A stretch of DNA of 33,464 bases from an uncultured Prevotellaceae bacterium (GTDB lineage Bacteria; Bacteroidota; Bacteroidia; Bacteroidales; Bacteroidaceae): the NCBI GenBank assembly GCA_902780025.1, contig CACZDV010000033.1:1-33464 (forward strand), written 5' to 3'. How positions within the stretch are numbered: the first letter of the stretch is position 1; every line of letters starts with the position of its first letter. The translations under genes were made by a program, and so were the position numbers. A model generated the notes under the pieces. The model had not been told where the DNA came from. It was given only the letters and a program-made list of their open reading frames with translations, and did no database searches. Of this stretch, positions 18,656 through 28,079 are shown in pieces.

Positions 18656-19839
18656 TAGCACACACACACTATCTTAGAATGTTGCTCACGGGCATGATCA
18701 GTATCATGTTCATGCCGCAGGCAAAAGCCCAGCAGTACGATGCTGTGAGCTATATGGATAGTGTGGAGTTCTCTCTCATTACATGTTCGCCTCATGAGGA
18801 GATTTATAGTCTCTACGGCCATTCTGCCCTCCGTATGCATGATCTGCATCAGGGGAAGGAGGAGGATGCGGTATTCAACTGGGGCATTTTCAACTTCAAC
18901 AAGCCCTACTTCGTGCTCCGTTTTATCTTCGGACTGACGGATTATGAGTTAGGAGTTGCCGGTTTCCCTGGGTTCTGCGAATACTATCGCCGTTGGGGCA
19001 GTAGCGTGACGGAGCAGGTGCTGAATCTCACTTCCGAGGAGAAATACAGACTGAGCCAAGCGCTCGAAACAAACTACCGTCCTGAGAACCGGGTCTATCG
19101 CTATAATTATTTCTACGACAACTGCTCTACCCGTCCACGTGACATGATAGAGCGTTGTATTGATGGTGAAGTCGTCTATGAACCTCATGACGACTATACT
19201 CCGTCGTTCCGTGAAATGATTTACGAGAAGACCAGCCATCATCCGTGGGTTGTCTTCGGCAACGACATGCTGTTAGGAGTTAGAGCCGACTTGAAGACTA
19301 CCCGTCAGGAGCAGGAATTCCTGCCTGAGAACTTGCTTTATGACATCGATCATGCCCGTATCAAGGGAGCAGACGGCAGTTGGCGCCCGCTTGTCAAGAC
19401 ACGCAATATTCCGGTAACGCCGGGGGTACAAGTGATAGAACATGATTTCCCGCTCACCCCGACTCATTGTGCCGTTATCCTGCTGATGGTCTCGCTGACC
19501 ATCTTACTCTGGGAATGGCGGCGACGCAAAACCTGCAAATACTGGGATGCGTCAATCATGCTGCTGGTAGGACTGGCAGGCTGCGTCCTGTTTGTCATGC
19601 TGTTCTCACAACATCCCACGACCAGTACCAATCTTCAGTTGCTGCTGGTGAATCCCGTTCACCTGTTCTACCTGCCTGCCGTTCTGAGGCGTCGTAAGAC
19701 ACACTATTGGTATGTGCTGTTGGCGATGGTGTGTCTATTCTTAATTGGTGGCATCTTCCAGCATTATGCTGAGGGGCTTTTGATTTTGGCATTGTGTTTG
19801 CTATTACGTTTTTGGATACATTTGAAGAATGAGAAATAA
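18652..19839 (+). CDS. Lnb-like (DUF4105) protein, candidate lipoprotein N-acyltransferase
   Basis: Inner-membrane protein of 395 residues with an N-terminal signal segment (about 1-26, ending AKAQ), a periplasmic DUF4105 domain (about 30-260) and a C-terminal region of four to five hydrophobic helices (about 272-390). The domain shows the family's conserved Cys45, His48 and GHSALRM (His57), and YFYDNCSTRPRD (Cys158). From memory, the family includes Lnb, the Bacteroides enzyme that adds the third acyl chain to the N-terminal Cys of lipoproteins. The topology here (periplasmic domain then about 5 helices) fits that. The start at 18652 overlaps the apgM-like stop by 4 nt, so translation is coupled. 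The next gene starts 11 nt before this stop. DUF4105 also has other members, so the enzymatic role is inferred. Confidence 0.78.
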   Translation: MIAHTHYLRMLLTGMISIMFMPQAKAQQYDAVSYMDSVEFSLITCSPHEEIYSLYGHSALRMHDLHQGKEEDAVFNWGIFNFNKPYFVLRFIFGLTDYELGVAGFPGFCEYYRRWGSSVTEQVLNLTSEEKYRLSQALETNYRPENRVYRYNYFYDNCSTRPRDMIERCIDGEVVYEPHDDYTPSFREMIYEKTSHHPWVVFGNDMLLGVRADLKTTRQEQEFLPENLLYDIDHARIKGADGSWRPLVKTRNIPVTPGVQVIEHDFPLTPTHCAVILLMVSLTILLWEWRRRKTCKYWDASIMLLVGLAGCVLFVMLFSQHPTTSTNLQLLLVNPVHLFYLPAVLRRRKTHYWYVLLAMVCLFLIGGIFQHYAEGLLILALCLLLRFWIHLKNEK

Positions 19840-21379
19840 ATACCTGTATATCACCCTGCTGGCCGTTCTCGGTTTTACACCCGAGATGTTAGCCCAGGCC
19901 AAGATACAATACGCGCCGCGACTGGTCGTCAACATCACGATTGACCAATTGCGAACGGACTATATGGAGGCTTTTGCCCCGCTCTATGGCAACGACGGTT
20001 TCAAGCGATTGCTACAGCAGGGAATGGTATTTACCAATGCCAATTATCCGTTCAGTCCCATCGACCGTGCATCGGCGATGGCTTCTGTGGCAACGGGAGC
20101 CACACCTTATTATCACAGCATCGTCAGCGAGAAGTGGCTCAGTCGTGAGACACTTCGCCCCGTCTACTGTACAGGTTCTGATTTGACGCCCGTCGAATTG
20201 TCAACGTCTACTCTTGGCGATGAGTTAAAAGTGTCTACCGAGGGAAAGGCCAAGGTCTACAGCATCGCTCCCTTTAACGATGCCGCCATTTTGTCAGCAG
20301 GACATGCTGCTAATGGCGCATACTGGATTGACGACAAGGATGGACTGTGGCATACGTCAGTTTACTATCAGGCACAGATGCCTAGCTGGCTCCTGACGTT
20401 TAATGCCCTACATGCTCCTGCTAATGAGAGTGGCCGTCAGACGTGGGAACCAGTCATCGAACTATCAGGAAAGTTCAACTACTTCCAGCATACCGAAAAC
20501 GCCCAAAAGCCCTTCAAACATAAGTTCTCTGGGGCTTCGCGTTTCCCGCAGATGAAAGCCAGCGGACTTATCAATGCCTATGTTACCGAGTTGGCGCAGC
20601 AATGTGTCACTCAGGAGTCTATGGGTACCGACCGCGTGACTGACTATCTGGCAGTCAACTATTATGCTGGTACATTCAACCATCGTCCTGTGTCAGAATG
20701 TCAGATTGAATTACAGGACACCTATGTCCGCCTTGACCGCGAATTAGGCCGTATCATCAGCGGCATTGAGAAGAAGGTGGGCGCAGAGAACGTGCTCTTT
20801 GTTGTCACCTCTACAGGCTATAGCGATGCCGAGGGAGCTGACTACGAGAAATACCGCATACCGACGGGTACGTTCTATATGAATCGTTCGGCCAATCTGC
20901 TGAACATGTACTTAGGAGCCATCTGGGGACAGGGACGCTATGTGGAATCCTGCTTCCGCAACCAGATGTTCTTGAACCAGAAGTTGTTGGAGTCGAAGCG
21001 CATCTCCATGAACGATGCCTGCCAACGCGCTCAGGAGTTCTTGGCTCAGTTGTCAGGCGTACGCAACGTTTATAGCGGTCTGCAATTGCTGACCAACATC
21101 AACGAACAAACCCAGAAAATACGTAACGGTTTTAATGCCAGTCGTTGTGGCGATATACTCATTGAGGTGTCACCAGGCTGGAAACTCTATAACGAAGACA
21201 ATCAGGACACCCAGCTCTCACGGGCTTCGTTCGTCCAGTTCCCCATCATTTTCCTTGGCGCAGGAACCAAAGCGGGACGTATCAGCGACCATGTAACCGT
21301 CGACCGCATTGCACCAACGATTGCCAAGTCCATCCGCATTCGAGCCCCGAATGCATGTTCCTCGGAACCCTTGTTCTGA
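19829..21379 (+). CDS. Exported alkaline-phosphatase-superfamily protein, probably catalytically inactive
   Basis: Protein of 516 residues with a signal peptide (about 1-22, ending MLAQA) and the fold signature of PafA-type phosphatases: LVVNITIDQLRTDY (Asp39), GFKRLLQQGMVF, AGHAANGAYW and DTYVRLDRELGRI. The catalytic positions of PafA do not survive. The nucleophile region PTYTAIGHT reads PIDRASAMA. The KDR segment before the AGH motif reads FND. The metal-binding TADHG reads TSTGY, and the late His before VPIIF is replaced (FVQFPIIF). Only the first metal Asp is clearly kept. Residue comparison is by memory of PafA, not an alignment. It starts inside the lnb-like gene (11-nt overlap) and ends 66 nt before secA, so it belongs with envelope genes. 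It may be a structural or binding protein. Confidence 0.72.
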   Translation: MRNKYLYITLLAVLGFTPEMLAQAKIQYAPRLVVNITIDQLRTDYMEAFAPLYGNDGFKRLLQQGMVFTNANYPFSPIDRASAMASVATGATPYYHSIVSEKWLSRETLRPVYCTGSDLTPVELSTSTLGDELKVSTEGKAKVYSIAPFNDAAILSAGHAANGAYWIDDKDGLWHTSVYYQAQMPSWLLTFNALHAPANESGRQTWEPVIELSGKFNYFQHTENAQKPFKHKFSGASRFPQMKASGLINAYVTELAQQCVTQESMGTDRVTDYLAVNYYAGTFNHRPVSECQIELQDTYVRLDRELGRIISGIEKKVGAENVLFVVTSTGYSDAEGADYEKYRIPTGTFYMNRSANLLNMYLGAIWGQGRYVESCFRNQMFLNQKLLESKRISMNDACQRAQEFLAQLSGVRNVYSGLQLLTNINEQTQKIRNGFNASRCGDILIEVSPGWKLYNEDNQDTQLSRASFVQFPIIFLGAGTKAGRISDHVTVDRIAPTIAKSIRIRAPNACSSEPLF

Positions 21380-21445
21380 CCCATCATTACCCATGGGCCT
21401 CATAAGCCCTATTAGCCCCAAATATTAATAAAAAAACATCAAGAT

Positions 21446-24400
21446 ATGAATTTTACAAAGATTTTGAAATCATTGTTCGGCGACAAATCGTCGCGCGACA
21501 TGAAACTGATTCAGCCTCTCGTTGAGAAGGCTAAGTCATTCACGCCGCAGGTTGAGGCCATGAGCAATGACGAGCTGCGCGCCCGTACCAAGGCCATCCA
21601 GCAGCAGGTTCAGCAGTCTGCCAAGGAGCAGAAGGATAAAATCGCCGAGCTGAAAGCAACGATTGAGGACACGCCCATCGACGAGCGTGAGACCATTTTC
21701 AATCAAATTGATAAATTAGAGAAAGAAGCCCTTGAGGTCTATGAGAAGGCCCTCGACGAAGTCATGTTCGAGGTATTCGCCATTGTCAAGGAGACCGCCC
21801 GCCGCTTTGCGGAGAACGAAGAGACTGTGGTTACCGCCACAGACTTCGACCGCGAACTGGCTGGTGACCCGAAGAAGGATTTTATTACTATCGACGGCGA
21901 CAAGGCCATCTACCACAACCATTGGACAGCCGGAGGTAACGACCTGAAGTGGGAGATGATTCATTATGACGTTCAGCTCTTCGGTGGTACCGTCCTCCAT
22001 CAGGGTAAGATTGCCGAGATGGCTACTGGTGAAGGTAAAACGCTCGTCGCTACCCTCCCCGTTTTCCTAAATGCCCTGACGGGTAACGGCGTACACGTGG
22101 TGACCGTGAACGACTACCTGTCGAAGCGTGACTCTGAGTGGATGGGACCGCTCTATATGTTCCACGGTCTCAGCGTCGATTGTATCGACAAGCATCAGCC
22201 TAACTCCGAGGCTCGTCGTCGTGCCTATCAGGCAGACATTACCTTTGGTACGAACAACGAGTTCGGTTTCGACTACCTGCGCGACAACATGGCTACGTCG
22301 CCCGCCGACCTCGTACAGCGCTCTCATAACTACGCCATCGTCGACGAGGTTGACTCTGTGTTGATTGACGATGCCCGTACACCGCTTATTATTAGCGGCC
22401 CCGTGCCCAAGGGCGACGACCAGATGTTCGAGGAGTATCAGCCACTGGTCGAAAAGCTCGTCGGCGTACAGCGCCAGCTGGCCACCCAGTATCTGGCTGA
22501 GGCCAAGCAGAAGATTTCCGAGGGCAACCGCCTCATGGAGGCCGGACAGAAGAAGGAAGCCCAGCAGCTGCTCGACGACGGTTTCCTCTCGCTCTACCGT
22601 TCCCACAAGGCCCTGCCTAAGAACAAGCCGCTCATCAAGTACCTCTCTGAGGAGGGCATCAAAGCCGGTATGCTCAAGACCGAGGAAATCTACATGGAGA
22701 ATAACAACCGCCGTATGCCCGAGTGCGTAGAACCTCTCTACTTCGTCGTCGAGGAGAAACTCAACTCCTGCGACCTTACTGACAAGGGTACGGCCTGGCT
22801 GGCCAATCAGGTGAACGATGCCGAGCTGTTCGTCCTGCCCGACATTGCCGGACAGCTCTCCGCCCTCGAGGGCGACAAGTCGCTGAGCGACCAGGAGCAC
22901 ATTGACCGGAAAGACGAGCTGATGGCCCACTACGCCGTACAGTCAGAGCGTGTACACACCCTGCAGCAGCTGCTCAAGGCATATTGTATGTTCAACAAGG
23001 ACGACGAGTATGTGGTCATCGACGGCGAGGTGAAGATTGTCGACGAGCAGACGGGCCGTATCATGGAGGGCCGCCGCTGGAGTGACGGACTGCATCAGGC
23101 AGTCGAGGCCAAGGAGCACGTCAAGGTGGAAGCCGCCACGCAGACCTTTGCCACCATCACCCTCCAAAACTACTTCCGTATGTACCACAAGCTGGCCGGT
23201 ATGACGGGTACGGCCTCTACCGAGGCAGGTGAGTTCTGGGACATCTACAAGCTCGACGTGGTGGAGATTCCTACCAACCGCCCCGTCATCCGTAACGACC
23301 AGGACGACCGCGTCTATAAGACTGCCCGCGAGAAGTACAAAGCCGTCATCGACGAGATTGTCGCTATGCGCAATGCCGGTCGCCCGACGCTGATAGGTAC
23401 TACCTCGGTCGAAATCTCAGAGTTGCTGAGCCGTATGCTCGATATGTACGTCAATCCTGAGACTGGTCGCCGCGAGGGTATTCCCCATCAGGTGCTGAAC
23501 GCTAAACTGCACCAGAAGGAGGCTGATATCGTGGCACTCGCCGGTCAGCAGGACTCTCAGGGACGAGGTGCCGTGACCATCGCCACCAACATGGCCGGTC
23601 GTGGTACCGATATCAAGCTGTCGCCTGAAGTGAAAGCAGCAGGCGGTTTGGCTATCATCGGTACGGAGCGTCACGAGAGCCGCCGCGTCGACCGCCAGTT
23701 GCGTGGTCGTGCCGGACGTCAGGGTGACCCGGGTTCTTCCGTCTTCTACGTTTCTCTTGAAGACAAGCTCATGCGTCTGTTTGCCTCTGAGCGTATCGCC
23801 TCCGTTATGGACCGCTTAGGCTTCAAGGAGGGCGAGATGATTGAGAGCCCGATGATCTCGAAGAGCATCGAGCGTGCCCAGAAGAAGGTTGAAGAGAACA
23901 ACTTCGGTATCCGTAAGCGCCTGATTGAGTACGACGACGTGATGAACAAACAGCGTACCGTCATCTATGAGAAGCGTCGCCACGCCTTGATGGGTGAGCG
24001 TATCGGCATGGATATCTCGAATATCATCTGGGACCGCATTGTCAACATCATCGAGAACAACGACTATGCAGGTTGTAAGGAAGAGTTCCTGCACATCCTG
24101 TCGATGGAGGTTCCCTTCACCGAAGAGGAGCACATCAATAAGCAGCGCGAGCAGTTGGAGGAGGAAGCCTTCCAGGCAGCTATCGGCAACTTCAACCGCA
24201 AGACAGAGCGCATCCGTGAGGTGGCAAACCCCATCATTTCTCAGGTTTATGAAAACCAAGGAGCCATGTACGAGCGCATCATGGTGCCCCTGACCGATGG
24301 TCGCCGTATGTACAACATACCGTGTAACCTGAAAGAAGCCTACGAGACGGAGTCGAAGTCCGTCGTCAAGGAGTTCGAGAAGGCTATCCTGCTGCACATC

Positions 24401-24835
24401 ATCGACGACTCTTGGAAGGAGAACCTGCGCCAGCTTGACGAACTGAAGCATTCCGTTCAGAACGCCAGCTACGAGCAGAAAGACCCGTTGCTCATCTTCA
24501 AGCTGGAGAGTGCTAAGGTATGGGATTCTATGATTAACGAGATGTATAATCGCATTACGTCAATCCTTACCCGTGCCCAGATTCCTGAGGTACAGCAAGT
24601 ACAGGAGGCAGCTCCCGAGCAGCACACCCAGCGTCAGCAGTACACGGAGTCGAAGCAGCAGGTTGGCGAGGAACAGCTTAGCGATCCCAACCAGCGCGCC
24701 GCCGCACAGCAAGACACCCGCGCCCAGCAGCCTCGTACGCCCATCATCAAGGACAAGCTGCCCGGACGTAACGATCCCTGCCCCTGCGGCAGCGGCAAGA
24801 AATTCAAGCAATGTCACGGTCGCGGACTGGTATAA
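21446..24835 (+). CDS. secA: Preprotein translocase ATPase SecA
   Basis: Motor ATPase that drives unfolded preproteins through SecYEG. The 1129-residue length is long for SecA but usual for Bacteroidota, which carry extra insertions. Seen are Walker A in MATGEGKT (about 192-199), the [16 protein letters not shown] motif (about 299), the second ATPase domain with NMAGRGTDI and [13 protein letters not shown], a Gln-rich linker (about 1050-1100), and the C-terminal zinc motif Cys1112, Cys1114, Cys1123, His1124 ([13 protein letters not shown]). The start [12 protein letters not shown] matches the family. No TAnnTTTG box was found in the 66-nt gap upstream, so it may be transcribed with the lnb-like and phosphatase-like genes. 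A strong hairpin follows the gene. Confidence 0.97.
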   Translation: MNFTKILKSLFGDKSSRDMKLIQPLVEKAKSFTPQVEAMSNDELRARTKAIQQQVQQSAKEQKDKIAELKATIEDTPIDERETIFNQIDKLEKEALEVYEKALDEVMFEVFAIVKETARRFAENEETVVTATDFDRELAGDPKKDFITIDGDKAIYHNHWTAGGNDLKWEMIHYDVQLFGGTVLHQGKIAEMATGEGKTLVATLPVFLNALTGNGVHVVTVNDYLSKRDSEWMGPLYMFHGLSVDCIDKHQPNSEARRRAYQADITFGTNNEFGFDYLRDNMATSPADLVQRSHNYAIVDEVDSVLIDDARTPLIISGPVPKGDDQMFEEYQPLVEKLVGVQRQLATQYLAEAKQKISEGNRLMEAGQKKEAQQLLDDGFLSLYRSHKALPKNKPLIKYLSEEGIKAGMLKTEEIYMENNNRRMPECVEPLYFVVEEKLNSCDLTDKGTAWLANQVNDAELFVLPDIAGQLSALEGDKSLSDQEHIDRKDELMAHYAVQSERVHTLQQLLKAYCMFNKDDEYVVIDGEVKIVDEQTGRIMEGRRWSDGLHQAVEAKEHVKVEAATQTFATITLQNYFRMYHKLAGMTGTASTEAGEFWDIYKLDVVEIPTNRPVIRNDQDDRVYKTAREKYKAVIDEIVAMRNAGRPTLIGTTSVEISELLSRMLDMYVNPETGRREGIPHQVLNAKLHQKEADIVALAGQQDSQGRGAVTIATNMAGRGTDIKLSPEVKAAGGLAIIGTERHESRRVDRQLRGRAGRQGDPGSSVFYVSLEDKLMRLFASERIASVMDRLGFKEGEMIESPMISKSIERAQKKVEENNFGIRKRLIEYDDVMNKQRTVIYEKRRHALMGERIGMDISNIIWDRIVNIIENNDYAGCKEEFLHILSMEVPFTEEEHINKQREQLEEEAFQAAIGNFNRKTERIREVANPIISQVYENQGAMYERIMVPLTDGRRMYNIPCNLKEAYETESKSVVKEFEKAILLHIIDDSWKENLRQLDELKHSVQNASYEQKDPLLIFKLESAKVWDSMINEMYNRITSILTRAQIPEVQQVQEAAPEQHTQRQQYTESKQQVGEEQLSDPNQRAAAQQDTRAQQPRTPIIKDKLPGRNDPCPCGSGKKFKQCHGRGLV

Positions 24836-24896
24836 GCCGTCTTTGCTTTACCCTGTCCTCTGACATCTGACATCGCTAATAAGATTCCCCTATATA

Positions 24897-24930
24897 CCAC
24901 CCCCTTTGCTCCGACCAAAGGGGGTGGTTT
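24897..24930 (+). terminator. Hairpin terminator after secA
   Basis: CCACCCCCTTTG (24897-24908) and CAAAGGGGGTGG (24916-24927) make a perfect 12-bp stem with a 7-nt loop, followed by only three T residues. The weak T tract makes factor-independent termination likely but not certain. Confidence 0.7.
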
Positions 24931-24934
24931 GCTT

Positions 24935-24964
24935 GGACTAAAAGTGGAGTTTAGTCCGACTAAA
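24935..24964. repeat. Second copy of the TTTAGTCCGACTAAA palindrome
   Basis: GGACTAAA (24935-24942) pairs with TTTAGTCC (24950-24957), and TTTAGTCCGACTAAA (24950-24964) is itself a palindrome with one unpaired centre base. The string from GGAG to CTAAA matches that at 6932-6950. The copy lies between the secA terminator and the cyd promoter. Confidence 0.7.
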
Positions 24965-24987
24965 ATGTTTCGCATCCGCAACATTTT
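24962..24987. promoter_or_regulatory. Candidate operator upstream of the cyd promoter
   Basis: AAAATGTT (24962-24969) and AACATTTT (24980-24987) form a perfect 8-bp inverted repeat with a 10-nt spacer, ending 11 nt before the -33 TTG of the cyd promoter. The position suits an activator site. A nearby TTGAT (24986-24990) resembles an FNR half site but lacks a matching second half. Confidence 0.4.
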
Positions 24988-24998
24988 GATAATTATTC

Positions 24999-25030
24999 TT
25001 GGAAGTTTCGGGAAAAAAACTTATATTTGC
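24999..25030 (+). promoter_or_regulatory. Promoter of the DUF4492-cydAB operon
   Basis: TTG (24999-25001), 20 nt, then TATATTTGC (25022-25030) match the Bacteroidota consensus. The first start codon is 31 nt downstream. Confidence 0.8.
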
Positions 25031-25060
25031 ACACAGAAAGTGTAATCCTTTTCCGAGCCT

Positions 25061-25273
25061 ATGAAGAAAGACAGCCTGCTCTACCGGGTGTTCGACCTCT
25101 ATTACGACGGTTTCCGCAACATGAAGCTGGGACGGACACTATGGGCCATCATCATTGTCAAGCTGATCATCATCTTCGCCGTGCTGAAGGTGTTCTTCTT
25201 CCCCAACTTCCTGAAGGAGCATGCCCAAGGCGACGAGGCAGGCTACGTGGCGACTCAAATCTTAAACCAATAA
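25061..25273 (+). CDS. DUF4492 small membrane protein, associated with cytochrome bd
   Basis: A 70-residue protein with a basic amphipathic N-terminal part (YRVFDLYYDGFRNMKLGRTLW) and one hydrophobic helix (about residues 27-47), then an acidic tail. It fits the DUF4492 family, which is commonly found directly upstream of cydA in Bacteroidota. Function is not established to my knowledge. Position and size suggest a small subunit or assembly helper of the oxidase, comparable in role (not in sequence) to CydX or CydS. It lies under the operon's promoter and 4 nt before the cydA ATG, so the two should be translated together. Confidence 0.85.
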   Translation: MKKDSLLYRVFDLYYDGFRNMKLGRTLWAIIIVKLIIIFAVLKVFFFPNFLKEHAQGDEAGYVATQILNQ

Positions 25274-25277
25274 CATT

Positions 25278-26864
25278 ATGACAAACATCCTATTAAACAT
25301 TGATGCCGGGACCATCGACTGGTCGAGAGCGCAGTTTGCACTCACGGCAATCTACCATTGGCTCTTTGTGCCCCTGACGCTTGGCTTGGCGGTCATCATG
25401 GGCATCATGGAGACCTGCTACTATCGTACGAAGGACGACTTCTGGAAAACTACCGCCAAGTTCTGGCAGAAGCTCTTCGGCATTAACTTCGCTATGGGCG
25501 TGGCTACGGGTATCATCCTGGAGTTCGAGTTCGGAACCAACTGGTCGAACTACTCGTGGTTCGTGGGCGACATCTTCGGCGCGCCGCTGGCCGTCGAGGG
25601 TATCGTGGCCTTCTTCATGGAGTCAACGTTCGTGGCGGTCATGTTCTTCGGCTGGAAGAAAGTGTCGCCGGGCTTCCACCTCGCCTCGACGTGGCTGACG
25701 GGCTTAGGTGCCACCATCTCTGCCTGGTGGATTCTGGTGGCCAACGCGTGGATGCAGTATCCCGTAGGCTGTGAGTTCAATCCTGACACGATGCGCAACG
25801 AGATGGTGTCGTTTGCCGAGGTGGCGCTGTCGCCCTTCGCCGTCTCCAAGTTCTGTCACACGGTAACGTCGGCCTGGATCATCGGCGGCATCTTCTGCGT
25901 AGGCGTCAGCTGCTGGTACCTGATGAAGCGGCGCGAGACGAAGATGGCGTTGGAGAGCCTGAAGATTGGTGCCTGGGTAGGATTGGTCGCTGCCGTGTTA
26001 GCTGCTGCTACAGGACATAAGTCGGCACAGGACGTAGCCGAGGTACAGCCCATGAAGCTGGCCGCTATGGAGGCGCTATACGACGGCGGTACGGGACAGG
26101 GACTGAAGATTATTGAGGGTATTGAGGTGCCCTACGCCCTGTCGTTCATGGCTACCAACGATTTCGACGGCTACGTGCCGGGCATCAACGACCTGCTGAA
26201 CGGCTACACCACGCCCGACGGCAAGACGGAACCGTCCATAGACGAGAAGATGGAGCGCGGCCAACAGGCTATTGAGGCGCTGGCCGCGTATCGCAAGGCC
26301 AAGGCCGAGGGTGCCGATGAAGCCACACTCTCCTCTTTCCTCGCTACGCTTAACGACAACATGAAGTACTTCGGCTACGGCTACATCAAGGACAAGGAGC
26401 AGGCCGTACCGCCTATCGCCGTCAACTTCTGGGCGTTCCGCATCATGGTGGGCATGGGTTGCCTGTTTATCCTGTACTTCGCCCTGTTGCTGGTTATTTC
26501 CTACAAGATTCCGTTCCTGACCATCTTCACACGCCGTCTGCTGGCCACCATCGGACTACTGCCTGAGACGGAGGCCGACGGCTACGACATCACCCGTCTG
26601 CCCGACTGGCACTACTGGCTGGCTATTGCCCTGATACCATTGGGCTACATCGCCTCGGAGAGCGGCTGGCTCGTGGCTGAGTTTGGCCGTCAGCCCTGGA
26701 CCATCCAGGACATGCTGCCTACGTGGGTGGCTGTCAGCGACCTGAAGGCGGGAAGCGTGGCCCTGACGTTCCTGCTCTTCCTCATCCTCTTCACTACTAT
26801 GCTTGCAGTCGAGATTAACATCATGCTGAAGCAAATCCAAAAGGGTCCAGAGTTTAAATCGTAA
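25278..26864 (+). CDS. cydA: Cytochrome bd ubiquinol/menaquinol oxidase subunit I
   Basis: Quinol-oxidising, haem-carrying subunit of cytochrome bd, which reduces oxygen to water at low oxygen tension. The 528-residue protein has His27 (YHWLFVPLTLG, haem b595/d side), His194 in KFCHTVTSAW and Met390 in FRIMVG (haem b558 ligands by family comparison), and the hallmark GRQPW at 470-474. Multiple membrane helices run through the protein. The loop after VAEVQPMKLAAMEALYDG is the Q loop that faces quinol and looks like the short form. It follows the DUF4492 gene by 4 nt and precedes cydB by 24 nt. Confidence 0.97.
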   Translation: MTNILLNIDAGTIDWSRAQFALTAIYHWLFVPLTLGLAVIMGIMETCYYRTKDDFWKTTAKFWQKLFGINFAMGVATGIILEFEFGTNWSNYSWFVGDIFGAPLAVEGIVAFFMESTFVAVMFFGWKKVSPGFHLASTWLTGLGATISAWWILVANAWMQYPVGCEFNPDTMRNEMVSFAEVALSPFAVSKFCHTVTSAWIIGGIFCVGVSCWYLMKRRETKMALESLKIGAWVGLVAAVLAAATGHKSAQDVAEVQPMKLAAMEALYDGGTGQGLKIIEGIEVPYALSFMATNDFDGYVPGINDLLNGYTTPDGKTEPSIDEKMERGQQAIEALAAYRKAKAEGADEATLSSFLATLNDNMKYFGYGYIKDKEQAVPPIAVNFWAFRIMVGMGCLFILYFALLLVISYKIPFLTIFTRRLLATIGLLPETEADGYDITRLPDWHYWLAIALIPLGYIASESGWLVAEFGRQPWTIQDMLPTWVAVSDLKAGSVALTFLLFLILFTTMLAVEINIMLKQIQKGPEFKS

Positions 26865-26888
26865 ATTGTAAATTGTAAAATTGTAAAT
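26862..26888 (+). repeat. ATTGTAAA direct repeats between cydA and cydB
   Basis: The 24-nt cydA-cydB gap consists of about three tandem copies of GTAAATT(GTAAAATT)-like units running from the cydA stop to the cydB ATG. It is another low-complexity, A+T-rich intergenic filler with no G+C-rich hairpin. Confidence 0.55.
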
Positions 26889-28034
26889 ATGAGTTACGAA
26901 TTCTTACAGCACTACTGGTGTTTCATCGTTTCACTCCTTGGTGCAATATTAGTGTTCCTGCTCTTCGTGCAGGGAGCCAACTCCGTGGCCCGCTCCTTGG
27001 GCTATACGGACGAAGGGCGGCGGCTCGTCTACAACTCTACCGGCCGCAAGTGGGAGTTCACGTTCACCACGCTGGTCACCTTCGGTGGTGCCTTCTTCGC
27101 CTCGTTCCCGCTGTTCTACTCTACGTCGTTCGGCGGAGCCTACTGGCTGTGGATGCTCATTCTCTTCACGTTCGTACTACAGGCCGTCAGCTATGAGTTC
27201 CAGAACAAGATAGGAAACATACTCGGCCCCCGCACGTTCCAGTTCTTCCTCACCCTCAACGGCATCGTAGGCCCGCTGTTGCTGGGCGGCGCTGTGGCCA
27301 CGTTCTTCGAGGGTTCGAACTTCATCGTCGAGAAGAACAACATGATTGACATCGGCGCGATGACGCCCATCATCAGCCGCTGGGCCAACGCCTCGCACGG
27401 TCTCGATGCCCTGCTCAATCCGTGGGTATTAGTCTTTGGCTTCGCCGTTGTATTCCTGGCTCGTACGTTGGGCATCCTCTACGTGATGAACAATGTCGAC
27501 GACGAGGACATCCGCAGTCGCGGTAGTGTCCGGCTCATCGGTGCCGTCGTTCCCTTCCTCGTCCTGTTCGTGGCCTATCTCGTCCACCTGCTGTTGAAGG
27601 ACGGTTACGCCGTCAATGCCGACGGAATCGTCTATATGGAGCCTTACAAGTATCTGAATAACTTCTTAGACATGTGGTACCTGACCATCCTATTATTAAT
27701 AGGTGTCGTTCTGGTGCTCTTCGGCATCGGCAAGACCATCATGGACAAGAACTACAACGCCGGCATCTGGCCTGCAGGCATCGGCACCGTACTTACCGTA
27801 CTGGCCCTGCTGCTCAGCTGCGCGTGGAACAATACGGCCTACTATCCCTCGACGGCCGACCTGCAGTCGTCGCTGACGTTACAGAACTCCTGTTCGAGTG
27901 AGTTCACGCTACGCACCATGTTCTATGTATCGCTGCTTGTGCCCTTCGTCCTTGCCTACATCGTTTACTGTTGGCGGGCCATCGACAAGAAGAAACTGAC
28001 GAAGGAGGAAATACAGACAGACCACGCCTATTGA
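26889..28034 (+). CDS. cydB: Cytochrome bd ubiquinol/menaquinol oxidase subunit II
   Basis: Second membrane subunit of cytochrome bd, which supports haem binding and complex stability. The 381-residue protein has about eight hydrophobic helices, starting with HYWCFIVSLLGAILVFLLFVQGANSVA, which corresponds to the conserved first helix with the QGAN segment. It is downstream of cydA in the same operon and its end is followed by a strong bidirectional hairpin. The length is typical of the family. Confidence 0.96.
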   Translation: MSYEFLQHYWCFIVSLLGAILVFLLFVQGANSVARSLGYTDEGRRLVYNSTGRKWEFTFTTLVTFGGAFFASFPLFYSTSFGGAYWLWMLILFTFVLQAVSYEFQNKIGNILGPRTFQFFLTLNGIVGPLLLGGAVATFFEGSNFIVEKNNMIDIGAMTPIISRWANASHGLDALLNPWVLVFGFAVVFLARTLGILYVMNNVDDEDIRSRGSVRLIGAVVPFLVLFVAYLVHLLLKDGYAVNADGIVYMEPYKYLNNFLDMWYLTILLLIGVVLVLFGIGKTIMDKNYNAGIWPAGIGTVLTVLALLLSCAWNNTAYYPSTADLQSSLTLQNSCSSEFTLRTMFYVSLLVPFVLAYIVYCWRAIDKKKLTKEEIQTDHAY

Positions 28035-28035
28035 C

Positions 28036-28078
28036 AAAATAAAATCCCCGAGTGTGTTTGCTCGGGGATTTTGTTTTG
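28036..28078. terminator. Bidirectional terminator between cydB and the alpha/beta hydrolase gene
   Basis: AAAATCCCCGAG (28041-28052) and CTCGGGGATTTT (28061-28072) form a perfect 12-bp stem with an 8-nt loop. Pairing continues outward (A-rich left, T-rich right) with a mismatch. Convergent transcripts from both sides would each see a U-rich tail. Confidence 0.92.
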
Positions 28079-28079
28079 T

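Noticed and set aside
22067-22930. Open frame of 287 codons on the minus strand opposite secA
   Set aside because: Antisense to a conserved part of secA, with no recognisable domain or promoter.
24986-25000. FNR-type site in front of cyd
   Set aside because: Only one half (TTGAT) is good; the other half matches poorly, so I do not call it.
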